From Nocardia shimofusensis NBRC 100134 (GTDB lineage: Bacteria; Actinomycetota; Actinomycetes; Mycobacteriales; Mycobacteriaceae), in the NCBI RefSeq assembly GCF_001613125.1, contig NZ_BDBT01000003.1:310001-374000 (forward strand): a stretch of 64,000 nt of DNA. Direction: 5' to 3'. Below, in pieces: positions 1 to 9,418 of the stretch. The position numbers and the translations under genes were made by a program. Every line of letters begins with the position of its first letter. The stretch's first letter is position 1. The notes beneath the pieces were generated by a model. That model was not told the DNA's origin and ran no database searches. It worked only from the letters and a program-made list of their open reading frames with translations.

Positions 1-1524
1 CCTCAGCAGCCGCTGCCGCGAACCATCCGGCGGCGGCACGCTCAGATCGATGGCGGGCAGTTTGTCGTGCGGATAGACCTGTGTCGGGCGCTCGCCGTGC
101 GGCTTGTTGACCGTCACGTCGGCGAGGTACTCGAGGATCTTGGTGCCGCGGTCGGCCGACTGGCGCAAGGTCAGCAGCTGCGGGCGCTCGTCGATGAACG
201 AGGTGGTGACCCGGCCCGCCTTGAAGTCCGCGTCGTCGAGCACGGCGAGCAGGAACGGGATATTGGTGGTGACGCCGCGAATGCGGAACTCCGCCAGCGC
301 GCGCCGGGCCCGCGTCGCGGCACTGGTCAGATCCCGCCCGCGACAGGTCAGCTTGACCAGCATGGAATCGAAGTGGGCGCCGATCTCCGCGCCGAGATTC
401 GCACCGCCGTCCAGCCGGATACCCGCCCCACCCGGGGTCCGATAGGCCGAGATGCGGCCGGTGTCGGGACGGAAGCCGTTGGCCGGGTCCTCGGTGGTGA
501 TCCGGCACTGCAGGGCCGCGCCACGGATCGTCACCTTCTCCTGGCTGAGACCCAGATCCGCCAGCGACTCCCCCGCCGCGATCCGCAACTGCGACTGCAC
601 CAGATCCACATCGGTGATCTCCTCGGTCACCGTGTGCTCGACCTGGATGCGCGGATTCATCTCGATGAACACATGATTGCCGCGCTCGTCGAGCAGGAAC
701 TCCACCGTGCCCGCGTTGCAGTAACCGATCTGCCGCGCGAACGCCACCGCGTCCGCGCAGATCCGCTCACGCAACGCCGGATCCAGATTCGGCGCGGGCG
801 CCAGCTCGATCACCTTCTGATGCCGCCGCTGCACCGAGCAATCCCGCTCGAACAGATGCATCACATTGCCCTGACCGTCGGCCAGGATCTGCACCTCGAT
901 ATGCCGCGGATTCACCACCGCCTGCTCGAGGAACACCGTCGGATCACCGAACGCCGATTCCGCCTCCCGCGAGGCCGCCTCGATCGACTCCCGCAGTTGC
1001 GCCGGCTCGGCCACCCGCCGCATCCCACGCCCGCCACCACCGGCGACCGCCTTCACGAAGACCGGGAATTCCAGCTCCCGCGACGCCTCGAGCAACCACT
1101 CCACATCCGAGGAGGGCTCGCTGGACTTCAGCACCGGCAACCCGGCCGCCCTCGCCGCCTCGATCGCCCGCGCCTTGTTGCCTGCCAGTTCCAGCACCTG
1201 GGCGGAGGGACCGACGAAGGTGATGCCTTCGCGCGCGCAGGCCGCCGCCAGTTCCGGGTTCTCCGAGAGGAACCCGTAGCCGGGGTAGATCGCGTCGGCG
1301 CCTGCCGACTTGGCCGCGTCGATGATGGCCTCGATCGACAGGTAGGCACGGACCGGGTGGCCGGTCTCGCCGATCTGGTAGGCCTCGGCCGCCTTCAGCC
1401 GATGTACCGAGTTGCGATCCTCGTACGGGAAGACCGCGACCGTCCCGATGCCGAGCTCATAAGCCGCACGGAACGCACGGATAGCGATCTCGCCGCGATT
1501 GGCGACCAAGACTTTCGAGAACAT
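1..1524 (-). CDS. pyc: Pyruvate carboxylase, N-terminal part (runs off the window)
   Basis: Biotin- and ATP-dependent carboxylation of pyruvate to oxaloacetate, a cytosolic anaplerotic step. Only the first 508 codons are present; the family is usually about 1130 residues, so the carboxyltransferase and biotinyl domains lie outside. The visible part is a full biotin carboxylase module: N-terminal VANRGEIAIRAFRAA, the glycine-rich ATP-grasp loop KAVAGGGGRGMRRV and the RIQVEHTVTEEITDVDLVQ segment. The following linker (EYLADVTVNKPHGERPTQVY) is typical of pyruvate carboxylase rather than acetyl-CoA carboxylase subunits, which is why I prefer pyc. The start is the ATG of MFSKVLVANRG, the position family members use. 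It is transcribed away from the epoxide-hydrolase-like gene to its right. Confidence 0.95.
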   Translation of the reverse strand, partial: MFSKVLVANRGEIAIRAFRAAYELGIGTVAVFPYEDRNSVHRLKAAEAYQIGETGHPVRAYLSIEAIIDAAKSAGADAIYPGYGFLSENPELAAACAREGITFVGPSAQVLELAGNKARAIEAARAAGLPVLKSSEPSSDVEWLLEASRELEFPVFVKAVAGGGGRGMRRVAEPAQLRESIEAASREAESAFGDPTVFLEQAVVNPRHIEVQILADGQGNVMHLFERDCSVQRRHQKVIELAPAPNLDPALRERICADAVAFARQIGYCNAGTVEFLLDERGNHVFIEMNPRIQVEHTVTEEITDVDLVQSQLRIAAGESLADLGLSQEKVTIRGAALQCRITTEDPANGFRPDTGRISAYRTPGGAGIRLDGGANLGAEIGAHFDSMLVKLTCRGRDLTSAATRARRALAEFRIRGVTTNIPFLLAVLDDADFKAGRVTTSFIDERPQLLTLRQSADRGTKILEYLADVTVNKPHGERPTQVYPHDKLPAIDLSVPPPDGSRQRLLR

Positions 1525-1972
1525 TGGCCTACGGTACCCGCCGCCACCCCGGTGCCCGACAGGGAAGTCCCGGTTCGCCATATTCTTCACAACTATGGCT
1601 GGCAACGTTGCGAAGACTTGTTCACCGGCCCGTCACATACCCCGGTGGCGTCATTCCTCCTCCACAGGTTTGCGAACCTGATGCCAGCGCGGAGAGGTGT
1701 AGCTTTCACACGCTTCGCCCGCAGGCAGTACCGGGCGCGACCGATGTCTCGGCCTCGACCGGGCGCCGCTTCCATGACCGGTCCCCTGCCGCCACGTCAG
1801 CCTGCACTTCGGATCCTCCACGCGCTACCACTCCTCACAGCTCCACAAGCCGGATCGTGCACCCGCTTGTACTACTTCGACGTACAGGTGCGCGGTTCGG
1901 TTCCCGAGCGGCGGCTGCAATCTGCGTGAGCGCGAATCCGCGTGACGCGCGAATCCCCCTGGGCGCGGGATC
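1525..1972. other. 448-bp intergenic region upstream of pyc
   Basis: I see no credible gene here; open frames crossing it are shadows without codon structure. It contains the presumed pyc promoter near 1577-1605 and a 10-bp perfect palindrome, GCAACGTTGC, at 1602-1611. The remainder up to the end of the epoxide-hydrolase-like gene is featureless to my reading. Confidence 0.5.
1577..1605 (-). promoter_or_regulatory. Candidate pyc promoter
   Basis: On the minus strand TTGCCA (1605-1600) is separated by 17 bp from TATGGC (1582-1577), about 50 bp before the pyc start. The -35 is a good match and the -10 is weak. A 10-bp palindrome at 1602-1611 overlaps the -35 and could be an operator. This is inferred from pattern only. 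Confidence 0.3.
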
Positions 1973-2353
1973 TCAGTCGCCGGCGGCGAAAGCCCGGGTG
2001 ACCGCGGTCATGTCGAAGTAGTCGCGCCACGCGGTGACGAGACCGTCGTTCACCTCGAACACGCCCATCACCGGCAACGCGGTGTTGCGCCCGTCCTTGC
2101 CACGCATGGTGTCGGTGCGCTCGTTCATCACCAGCCCACCGGCGACGACCTGGTGGTGGATCTCGAAGTCGATGGCCTCGAAGGCGGTCAGGAAGCCTGC
2201 CACGAACTCCCTGATGGCGGCGCGGCCGACCACCGGTTCCATCGGGATGTTGTGATAGACGGCGTCCTCGGCGAAATAGGCGGCGATCTCGTCGGGATCG
2301 GGCGTGGACCAGCTGCGGCACAGCGCACGCACGATGTCGTCGGAATCGGTCAT
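1973..2353 (-). CDS. Limonene-1,2-epoxide hydrolase family protein (SnoaL/NTF2 fold)
   Basis: A 126-residue cytosolic protein predicted to hydrolyse an epoxide to a diol. The catalytic set of limonene-epoxide hydrolase is visible in order: Tyr33 and Asn35 in VYHNIP, Arg79 and Asp81 in NERTDTM, and Asp111 in WRDYFD. These match the Tyr-x-Asn, Arg-x-Asp and late Asp of the Rhodococcus enzyme, so this is more specific than a generic SnoaL hit. An upstream in-frame extension is possible, but the ATG at 2353 is preceded by CCGAGGG, a good ribosome binding site, and the extension is not family-like. It is divergent from the RamB-type regulator. The physiological substrate is unknown; mycobacterial relatives (EphG type) act on bulky lipophilic epoxides. 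Confidence 0.82.
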   Translation of the reverse strand: MTDSDDIVRALCRSWSTPDPDEIAAYFAEDAVYHNIPMEPVVGRAAIREFVAGFLTAFEAIDFEIHHQVVAGGLVMNERTDTMRGKDGRNTALPVMGVFEVNDGLVTAWRDYFDMTAVTRAFAAGD

Positions 2354-2543
2354 GCCCTCGGCTCGCTTTCTCGCGGCGGTGGCGCGCGGCGCCCTCGGCT
2401 GCGATTCAAGCAAACAACCCCCCGTCCCGGCCGGTGTTCGCCCGGATTCCGGGTGGACTCCGAGAAGTCCCTCGACGTTTGCCGTCCCGGTGCAAGCCTT
2501 CACTCAGGGGACTCGACGCGCAGAAACCGTTGCGACACAGCGG

Positions 2544-2551
2544 TTTGCGAA
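2544..2551. promoter_or_regulatory. Possible RamB-type operator (TTTGCGAA)
   Basis: TTTGCGAA lies about 58 bp upstream of the regulator start and resembles the TTTGCAAA core bound by RamB proteins. It sits in the divergent promoter region of 2354-2608, so it could serve autoregulation or control of the hydrolase. The assignment rests on one near-match and is weak. Confidence 0.25.
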
Positions 2552-2608
2552 TGATCGCGGGCGACGACTCCGGCTCCCGCCGGAGCGCGAGTACTAGGAT
2601 TTTTCCCT

Positions 2609-4030
2609 GTGCGCAAGATGTACGCGGGCGCTCGGCTCCGACGCCTGCGCGAGGAACGACGGATGACCCAGGCCGCATTGGCCAAGTCGCTCGATCTCTC
2701 GCCCAGCTATCTCAACCAGCTCGAACGCGACCAGCGACCGCTCACGATCCCGGTTCTGCTCAAGCTCAATTCGACCTTCGACCTGGACGTCCAGTTCTTC
2801 GCCGCCGATTCCGACGCCCGACTGGTCTCGGCCCTGCACGATGTGCTCGTAGACGCGGCGGGCGGCGACAGCGCACCCTTGGCCGAGGTCGAGGAGCTCG
2901 CGACCCGCCAGCCCGAGGTCGCCCGCATCCTGGTCGCGATGCACCGGCGGCTGCGCGCCGCCACCGACCAGCTGGACCTGCTCTCCGCGCAGGTCACCAC
3001 GCCCACCGGTGCGGCGAAGGTGCCGATGCCCGCCGAGGACGTGCGCGATTTCCTCTACGACCATCACAATCACATCCCGCAGCTCGATCATCTCGCCGAG
3101 CAACTGTTCGACGACTGCGGGCTGACCGTCGGCTCACTGGACCGGCAGCTGGCCAGGGTCGCCGAGGAGCGCGCGGGCGTGACGGTGCTGGTACGCGGCG
3201 ACGGCGCGGACCCGACCATCCCGAAACGCCACTACGACGAAGCCGGTCGCACCCTCACCCTGGCCCGCAGGCTGCGCCCGGGCCAGCGCGCCTTCCAGAT
3301 CGCCGCCACGCTGGGTTTTCTGCTCTACGGCGACCACTTCGACACGGTCCTCAACGAGACCCCCTCGCTGTCGGGCGAGTCACGGGACCTGGCCAGGGTC
3401 GCACTGGGCAACTACTTCGCCGCCGCACTGGTGCTGCCCTACAGCCGGTTCCTGCGCTCGGCGGAGGAACTGCGCTACGACATCGACCTGCTCGGCCTGC
3501 GTTTCGAGGTCGGCTTCGAAACCATCTGCCACCGCTTGAGCACCCTGCAACGCCAGGGCCAGCGCGGTGTGCCGTTCTTCCTGGTGCGCACCGACCGGGC
3601 GGGCAATATCTCCAAACGCCAGTCCGCCACGGCCTTCCACTTCGCCCGCGTGGGCGGCAGCTGCCCGCTGTGGGTGGTGCACGAGGCCTTCGCCCAGCCC
3701 GGCCGCATCCTCACCCAGATCGCCGAGATGCCCGACGGCCGCCGCTACCTGTGGATCGCCCGGACCACGGCCACCGCGCCACGCGGATTCGACACCGCCA
3801 CCCGTGATTTCGTCCTGGGCCTCGGCTGCGACATCGAATACGCCGAACGGCTGGTCTACTCCGCCGGGCTCCCCGTGGACGACCCCGCCGCCGCGGTCCC
3901 GATCGGCGCTGGCTGCAAGGTGTGCGAGCGGCCCGCCTGTCCGCAACGCGCGTTCCCACGGATCGGCAGTCCGCTCACCGTCTCCGAGCACACAGTCACC
4001 GATCTGCCCTATCCGCGCGCGCTCCCCTGA
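2609..4030 (+). CDS. RamB/PrpR-family transcriptional regulator (XRE HTH + IrrE-like domain)
   Basis: A 473-residue DNA-binding regulator. The N-terminal HTH (about residues 5-60: RLRRLREERRMTQAALAKS, SYLNQLERDQRPL) is followed by an IrrE-like domain in which the HExxH zinc motif is absent (QIAATLGFLLYG), as in RamB. A C-terminal domain carries three cysteines (C436, C439, C444 in GCKVCERPACPQRAFP). In the relative PrpR such cysteines hold an Fe-S cluster; that this protein does so is inference. RamB/PrpR proteins control acetate, glyoxylate-bypass and methylcitrate genes. The conserved STLQRQGQRGVPFFLVRTD and GNISKRQSAT blocks fit the group. The start is GTG at 2609. It is a single gene ending at a hairpin shared with recG. 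RamB versus PrpR cannot be settled from sequence alone. Confidence 0.88.
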   Translation: MRKMYAGARLRRLREERRMTQAALAKSLDLSPSYLNQLERDQRPLTIPVLLKLNSTFDLDVQFFAADSDARLVSALHDVLVDAAGGDSAPLAEVEELATRQPEVARILVAMHRRLRAATDQLDLLSAQVTTPTGAAKVPMPAEDVRDFLYDHHNHIPQLDHLAEQLFDDCGLTVGSLDRQLARVAEERAGVTVLVRGDGADPTIPKRHYDEAGRTLTLARRLRPGQRAFQIAATLGFLLYGDHFDTVLNETPSLSGESRDLARVALGNYFAAALVLPYSRFLRSAEELRYDIDLLGLRFEVGFETICHRLSTLQRQGQRGVPFFLVRTDRAGNISKRQSATAFHFARVGGSCPLWVVHEAFAQPGRILTQIAEMPDGRRYLWIARTTATAPRGFDTATRDFVLGLGCDIEYAERLVYSAGLPVDDPAAAVPIGAGCKVCERPACPQRAFPRIGSPLTVSEHTVTDLPYPRALP

Positions 4031-4143
4031 ACTCGAAACAATCGGAGTGTCCGCGGCCCGAGTCCGAGCACAGTGGTGGGGCACGCCGGGAGTCCGCGGC
4101 AACGGCGAGCTCCGCGGCAGGGACGAGCCGCTGTCGGAGCCAT

Positions 4144-4170
4144 GGGCCGATCCCGCGGTGGGATCGGCCC
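4144..4170. terminator. Bidirectional hairpin between the RamB-like gene and recG
   Basis: A perfect 11-bp stem (GGGCCGATCCC / GGGATCGGCCC) with a 5-nt loop lies in the 210-bp gap between two convergent genes. No long T-run follows, which is usual in this GC range. Confidence 0.6.
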
Positions 4171-4240
4171 ACGGCGGTCCTTGGCTCCGGGCGCGGGCGG
4201 AGAGCTCCCTCGGCGCGCACGCCGTGGGGAGGAGGCATGG

Positions 4241-6571
4241 TCAGGACTTGGCGAGGTACTCGAGGCGGTCGGTGTCGACGGCGGCGTGCATCATCGCCGC
4301 GAGACCGGGGTGGGCGGATAGTCCCGGGTCGTCCTCGACGAGCTGACGCGCGAGTTCCTGCGCGCTGGTGATGACTTCGAGGTCGTCGACCAGCGAGAGC
4401 AGACGCAGTGAACGGGCGGTGCCGGACTGCGCGGAGCCGAGCACATCGCCTTCGCGTCGCTGGCGCAGGTCGAGCACCGCCAGCTCGAAGCCGTCGTTGG
4501 TCCCGGCGACCGCCTCCAAGCGCGCCATCGCCGAGCCGCCCGGCGCGGCGTCGGTGATCAGCAGACACAGACCGGGGTGCGCGCCGCGACCGACCCGCCC
4601 GCGCAACTGGTGCAACTGGCTGACGCCGAACCGGTCGGCGTCGACGATCACCATCACCGTGGCATTGGGCACATCCACGCCGACCTCGACGACGGTGGTG
4701 CACACCAGCACATCCACCGAACCGTCGTTGAAGGCGCGCATCACCTGGTCTTTCTCGTCGGCGGGCAGGCGGCCGTGCAACAGCCCGACCGCCACCGAGG
4801 CCAGCGGCCCGGAACGCAACATCTCGAAGACGTCGACAGCGGCCTGGGTCGGCGGTGGCTCCTTCTCGTCCGCTTCGGCAGCCTTGCCGCGCGCCTTGCT
4901 CCCCTTGCCGCCGCTCCCCTTGCCGCCGCTCCCCTTGTTTCCCGCGAGCTTGCCGTCCTCGTCGTCGCCGATGCGCGAGCACACCACATACGCCTGACGT
5001 CCCTGCCCGACCTCCTCGAGTATCCGTTCCCACGCGCGCTGCACCCAGTTCGGATGTAGTTTGCGCGGAACCACTTTAGAGCTGATGGGCGAGCGGCCGC
5101 GCGGCAGTTCGGTGAGCGTGGAGGTTTCCAGATCTCCCAGGGTGGTCATGGCGATCGTGCGCGGGATGGGGGTCGCGGTCATGACCAGCAGGTGCGGGCT
5201 GGTCCCCGCTTTCGCCTTGGCGCGCAACGCGTCTCGCTGTTCGACACCGAAGCGATGCTGCTCGTCGACGATGACCATGCCGAGATCGAAGAATTCCACA
5301 TTGTCCTGGATGAGCGCGTGGGTGCCGATCACGATCCCGGCTTCCCCGGTGACCGCCGCGAGCAGCGCGGCCTTCTTCGCGCTCGCCGACATCGACCCGG
5401 TCACCAGCACCACCCGGGTCGCGTTCTCGGCGCCGCCCAGCTCACCGGCCGAACCGAGATCGCCCAGCATCGCGCACAGCGAACGATAGTGCTGTGCGGC
5501 AAGCACTTCGGTGGGCGCGAGCAGCGCGCACTGCTGGCCCGCGTCGACCACCTGGAGCATGGCGTGCAGGGCGACGATGGTCTTGCCCGAGCCGACCTCG
5601 CCCTGCAACAGCCGGTGCATCGGATGGGTGCGCTCCAGATCCGCGGAGATCTCGCCGATGACCTTCTGCTGACCTTCGGTCAGCTGGAAGGGCAGCCGTT
5701 CGGCGAACGCGGCGGCGATCCCGTCGTGGCGAGGCGGGCACGGGCGGGCGGTTCGGCCGGACACCTCGTGCCTGCGCTCGGCCAGCACCAGTTGCAGTGC
5801 CAGCGCCTCGTCGAAACGCAGCCGCTCACGCGCCTTGTCGATATCGGCGCGATGCTCGGGCAGGTGGATCAACCGCAGCGCGTCGGAGACCGGCAACAAC
5901 TCGCGTTCGTCACGGACCTCCTGCGGCAGCGGGTCGTCGATCGGGTCCAGTTGTTCGAGGACCTGCCGCACGCAGGCGAGCAGATCCCAGCTCTGCACCT
6001 TCGCCGTGGCCGGGTACACCGGGATGAATTCCCGTTCCAGGAACGAGACATCCACGCCGCCCGCGCCTTTCGCGCTCTCGGCCAGCCCGCGCAGATCACC
6101 GCCGCCGCGTACCCGGGTGATCGGCGGAGCGTCGGTCAGCGCCGGATCGTCGCCGGCCTCCGGCAGGATCAGGTAGCCGGGGTGGTTCAGGCTCCAGCTG
6201 CCGGGGCGCCAGTAGCTCACATTGCCCGACATCATCGCGCGAAGTCCTTGCTTCACGACGTATTTCACTTTGTCGCCGTTGAAGAAGGTGACGTCGACCG
6301 GACGCCCGGAGCCGGTGTCGAGCTGCACTTTCAGCAGGGAGCCGCGGCGATTGCGCATCGGGCGCAGGTCGGCTTTGGCGATCCGGCCGATCACCGTGAT
6401 GTGGGCGCCGTCCTCGGGGGCTTCCTCGGTGAGCGGCTGGCCCTGGGTGGCGTAGCGCAGCGGGTAGTGGCGCAGCAGGTCCTCGACGGTGGTCATGTCG
6501 AAGGCCTCGGCCAGCGAATCGGCCGCCTTCGCTCCGAGGATGTGGTCGAGCCGGTCGCTCAGGGTCGCCAT
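4241..6571 (-). CDS. recG: ATP-dependent DNA helicase RecG
   Basis: A branch-migration helicase that remodels stalled forks and Holliday junctions. It has 776 residues, within the actinobacterial range. An N-terminal OB-fold wedge region (VIGRIAKADLRPMRNRRG) precedes the SF2 motor: LLQGEVGSGKT (Walker A), IVDEQHRFGVEQRD (DEQH box), VMTATPIPRTIAMT (motif III) and QLHQLRGRVGRG (motif VI). A low-complexity insertion of repeated Gly/Ser/Lys units (GNKGSGGKGSGGKGSKARGK) lies in the second RecA lobe, just after the CSRIGDD motif; other RecGs have a variable loop there. The start at 6571 gives MATLSDRLDHILG. It is 31 bp downstream of the DAK2 gene on the same strand, so the two are probably co-transcribed. 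Confidence 0.97.
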   Translation of the reverse strand: MATLSDRLDHILGAKAADSLAEAFDMTTVEDLLRHYPLRYATQGQPLTEEAPEDGAHITVIGRIAKADLRPMRNRRGSLLKVQLDTGSGRPVDVTFFNGDKVKYVVKQGLRAMMSGNVSYWRPGSWSLNHPGYLILPEAGDDPALTDAPPITRVRGGGDLRGLAESAKGAGGVDVSFLEREFIPVYPATAKVQSWDLLACVRQVLEQLDPIDDPLPQEVRDERELLPVSDALRLIHLPEHRADIDKARERLRFDEALALQLVLAERRHEVSGRTARPCPPRHDGIAAAFAERLPFQLTEGQQKVIGEISADLERTHPMHRLLQGEVGSGKTIVALHAMLQVVDAGQQCALLAPTEVLAAQHYRSLCAMLGDLGSAGELGGAENATRVVLVTGSMSASAKKAALLAAVTGEAGIVIGTHALIQDNVEFFDLGMVIVDEQHRFGVEQRDALRAKAKAGTSPHLLVMTATPIPRTIAMTTLGDLETSTLTELPRGRSPISSKVVPRKLHPNWVQRAWERILEEVGQGRQAYVVCSRIGDDEDGKLAGNKGSGGKGSGGKGSKARGKAAEADEKEPPPTQAAVDVFEMLRSGPLASVAVGLLHGRLPADEKDQVMRAFNDGSVDVLVCTTVVEVGVDVPNATVMVIVDADRFGVSQLHQLRGRVGRGAHPGLCLLITDAAPGGSAMARLEAVAGTNDGFELAVLDLRQRREGDVLGSAQSGTARSLRLLSLVDDLEVITSAQELARQLVEDDPGLSAHPGLAAMMHAAVDTDRLEYLAKS

Positions 6572-6602
6572 GTGTTCGTCCTCGCCTTTCCCTGCCCCGC
6601 GT

Positions 6603-8342
6603 TCATTCCACCCCGATCTGCACCAGATCCCCCTGCTGACCGCCCGTGTACACCGCGATCTCCACGCCGGGGAAACCTTGTGCGATGTGCTCGCCCAGCG
6701 AGTCGGCCAGCGCGGGGTCGGCGGCGTCGCCCATCAACAGGGTCACCAGTTCACCGCCGAGACCCAGCATCCGGTCCAGCAGTATCCGGCCCGCGCCGAG
6801 CACATCGCGGGCGATGACGACCACGTCGTGTCCGACCAGCCCGAGCCCGTCACCCGGCCCGCAGGTGCCGACCATCGTCAGTGCCCGATGCTGCGCGCGA
6901 CGCAGCGACCCCCACCGGGTCGCCGCCGCGGCCTCCGACATGGCGAAACCGTCGTCGACGGCGATACGGGCGCGATCGTGCACCGCGAGCGCCGCCAGTC
7001 CCTGCACCATCGATCCACTCGGCAGCAGCAGCACGTCGCGGTGCGCGTCACGGGCGGCCACACCGACGGCGACCAGTTCGTGCGCGGGCAGCGCGCCGTT
7101 GGGCAGCACGAGAATTTCCCGGTGCGGCAGCTCGCGGATCGCGCTCAGCAGGCTCGCCGAGGTCACCGGATGCCGATCGAGCACCACCGCGCCCGCCTGT
7201 TCGAACAACGCGGCGGCCCCCACTCCCGTCGCGACCGCCAGCACCGCCCGATCGGCGGGGGCGTTCTCGAAGCGCGCCGCCGTCCCGACGCCCGGTAGAT
7301 GCCGCGGCCCGACACCGAGCGCGTTCTCGGCGAAACTCTCGATCCTGATGCGGCTCAGCGTGCCGGCCGCCAGACCCGCTTCCACCGCGGCCCCCGCGTC
7401 GGCGCAGTGCACGTGCGCCGACCAGACCTGCGCGCCGTCGCCCACGACCGCCACCGAGTCCCCGAGTTCACCGAGCGCCGCGCGCAACCGGTCGATCCGC
7501 TGTGTGTCGGTGTCGCCGATCAGATACATCACTTCGAACGCGGGCTCGGCGGTCGCGCTCGTGTGGTACTCGCATTCCGGACGGGTCGGCTCGGCCACCA
7601 GGCGGGCGTACTCCGGGCGTGCCGGGCATTCCCCGAGTGTCACCGCCACCAGGGCGTCGAGCAGCACCAGCAGTCCCCGCGCCCCCGCGTCCACCACTCC
7701 GGCCTCCCGCAGGACGCCCAGTTGCGAGGGCGTCTCCCCCAGGGCTTCGGCCGCACCGTCCGCCGCGGCGACCGCGACGTCGGCGATGGTCACCGCGCCC
7801 GCCCGCTCTGCTGTCCCGCCCTCGCCGCCGTCTGCCGAGCCGGCCACCGCGCGCTCTCGCGCACCGGCGTAACAGGCGCGAGCGGAGGCGGCCGCGCAGT
7901 CGAGCACCGTGAGGATGGTGCCCTCGACCGGCGCGCTCAGGCAGGCCCGCACCAGCGTCGCGGATCGCGACAGCGCGTCGGTGAGCGTCCGCGCGGTGAG
8001 CGGGCCGTGTTCACCCGCGTCGGCGAGACCGCGCAACAGCTGCGACAGGATGATCCCCGAATTGCCGCGCGCGCCGACGGTCGCGCCGCGAGCCATCGCG
8101 GCAGCCACCTCCCGGATGGACGGATCGGCGGCGGACTCCCCCGCGCGCGCCTGCGCCGCCTGGACGGCCGCGCGCATGGTGGCCAGCAGATTCGTACCGG
8201 TGTCGGCGTCCGGGACCGGGAAGACATTGAGGGAGTTGATCTCCGCGCGGCGCTCGGCCAGGCCCTCGAGGCAGAGCCGTCCCCAGAGCAGCAACGCAGC
8301 GCTGTCGATCGTCTCCCGCTCGCCGGGCACGGTCCACCTCAC
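6603..8342 (-). CDS. DAK2/DhaL-domain protein (FakA/YloV-like)
   Basis: A 579-residue protein with an N-terminal DhaL nucleotide-binding domain, recognised by NVFPVPDADTGTNLLATM, whose aspartates bind the two Mg ions, and a C-terminal FakA/DegV-like region ending in MGDAADPALADSLGEHIA and FPGVEIAVYTGGQ. In Firmicutes FakA phosphorylates fatty acids with a FakB partner. No FakB is nearby, and the actinobacterial homologue beside recG has no function I can name. The start is uncertain: GTG at 8342 has its SD too close, whereas the GTG four codons further in (8330) follows GAGGTGGACC. It lies upstream of recG and divergent from rpmB, a conserved arrangement. Confidence 0.85.
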   Translation of the reverse strand: MRWTVPGERETIDSAALLLWGRLCLEGLAERRAEINSLNVFPVPDADTGTNLLATMRAAVQAAQARAGESAADPSIREVAAAMARGATVGARGNSGIILSQLLRGLADAGEHGPLTARTLTDALSRSATLVRACLSAPVEGTILTVLDCAAASARACYAGARERAVAGSADGGEGGTAERAGAVTIADVAVAAADGAAEALGETPSQLGVLREAGVVDAGARGLLVLLDALVAVTLGECPARPEYARLVAEPTRPECEYHTSATAEPAFEVMYLIGDTDTQRIDRLRAALGELGDSVAVVGDGAQVWSAHVHCADAGAAVEAGLAAGTLSRIRIESFAENALGVGPRHLPGVGTAARFENAPADRAVLAVATGVGAAALFEQAGAVVLDRHPVTSASLLSAIRELPHREILVLPNGALPAHELVAVGVAARDAHRDVLLLPSGSMVQGLAALAVHDRARIAVDDGFAMSEAAAATRWGSLRRAQHRALTMVGTCGPGDGLGLVGHDVVVIARDVLGAGRILLDRMLGLGGELVTLLMGDAADPALADSLGEHIAQGFPGVEIAVYTGGQQGDLVQIGVE

Positions 8343-8626
8343 TCCCTCACACCCCCGCTCACCACCGCCGCCCGTCAGGTTAGCGTCAGCGGACGACAGC
8401 CGAGGCCACAGCGGGGGCGGCGCCCCCCGGTTTGGTCGTTCGGGGAACCTGCGGTTACTCTTGCAGGGTTGCCAGGCCGCACGTCACTCTCGCAGGGTCA
8501 TTCTCACCGGGAATCGCCGCGCGCCGCACGCCGACATCAGTCGGCACAGGCACATCACGACATTGTTTCCGGACATGCCGCCTATGCAGGTAGCTGTCCC
8601 CACAGGACATGAAGGAGTTCGCGACT

Positions 8627-8818
8627 ATGGCTGCCGTCTGCGACGTCTGCGCCAAGGGCCCCGGCTTCGGGAAGTCGGTCTCGCACTCGCACCGGCGTAC
8701 CAACCGTCGTTGGAACCCGAACATCCAGACCGTGCGTGCCCAGGTCGCGCCGGGCAACACCCGCCGCATGAACGTGTGCACCTCCTGCCTGAAGGCAGGC
8801 AAGGTCGTTCGCGGCTGA
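8627..8818 (+). CDS. rpmB: 50S ribosomal protein L28 (zinc-binding type)
   Basis: A large-subunit ribosomal protein of 63 residues. It begins [20 protein letters not shown] and contains [14 protein letters not shown], the L28 hallmark. Two CxxC pairs (CDVC near the N-terminus and CTSC near the C-terminus) make it the zinc-ribbon (C+) form. A longer in-frame ATG at 8609 exists, but GAAGGAG at 8611-8617 is correctly spaced for the ATG at 8627. It is divergent from the DAK2 gene, with 284 bp between them. No Zur-like palindrome was obvious upstream. Confidence 0.96.
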   Translation: MAAVCDVCAKGPGFGKSVSHSHRRTNRRWNPNIQTVRAQVAPGNTRRMNVCTSCLKAGKVVRG

Positions 8819-8853
8819 GCCCAGCGCATCACCGCACACGCCCCGGCGCCCTG

Positions 8854-9408
8854 ATGGGTGATCCGGGGCGTTGCCGTTCCCGCCCGGTGCCGGTATGGCG
8901 CGTGGTCCCCGCCGCACTCGAGCACGCCCGCGGCATCGCGGAGTGCCATATCGAATCCTGGCGCGAGGCATACACGTCCCTGGTGCCCGCACCGGTACTC
9001 GCCGCGTTCGATATCGATCGCCGCGCTGCCGCGGTGGCCCGCCGTCTCGATCCGGCCGCCGGGGGGACCGCCGAACGCACCCACGTCGCGCTGGCAGGCG
9101 GGGAGGTGATCGGATTCGTCACCGTCACCGCCCCCGGCGAATCCGGACCGGCCTACGCCGAACTCGACGCGCTGTACGTGCGGGAAGCGTGGTACGGCAC
9201 CGGCGTCGCCGACGATCTGGTGCGCACCGCCCTCGATCCCGGCATCCCGTGCCGCCTCTGGGTTTTCGCCGACGCCCCGCGAGCCCTGGCGTTCTACCGC
9301 CGCCACGGCTGGACCGCCGACGGCGCGCGCAAGTTCGAGGAGTTCACCGCCCTGGCGCAGCTGCGCATGTCCCGGACCCCGCAACCGGTGCCGGATCGGT
9401 CCGGTTAG
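8854..9408 (+). CDS. GNAT-family N-acetyltransferase
   Basis: A predicted acetyl-CoA-dependent acetyltransferase of up to 184 residues; the substrate is unknown. GNAT features are visible: the N-terminal ECHIESWREAYTSLVP, the strand-4/motif-A region ELDALYVREAWYGTGVADDLVRTAL with the pyrophosphate-binding loop, and motif B LWVFADAPRALAFYRRHGW. The start is uncertain. ATG 8854 has no clear SD, and GTG 8887 begins nearer to the conserved fold (VPVWRVVPAALEHARGI). It is 35 bp after rpmB on the same strand and 10 bp before the crotonase-like gene, so it may be the middle of a three-gene transcript. Confidence 0.8.
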   Translation: MGDPGRCRSRPVPVWRVVPAALEHARGIAECHIESWREAYTSLVPAPVLAAFDIDRRAAAVARRLDPAAGGTAERTHVALAGGEVIGFVTVTAPGESGPAYAELDALYVREAWYGTGVADDLVRTALDPGIPCRLWVFADAPRALAFYRRHGWTADGARKFEEFTALAQLRMSRTPQPVPDRSG

Positions 9409-9418
9409 GGTGGCGATC

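Noticed and set aside
67..1929. 620-codon plus-strand open frame across pyc
   Set aside because: Arg/His/Pro-rich antisense shadow of the biotin carboxylase coding strand; no SD and no family resemblance. Long antisense frames of this kind occur across almost every gene here because of the high GC.
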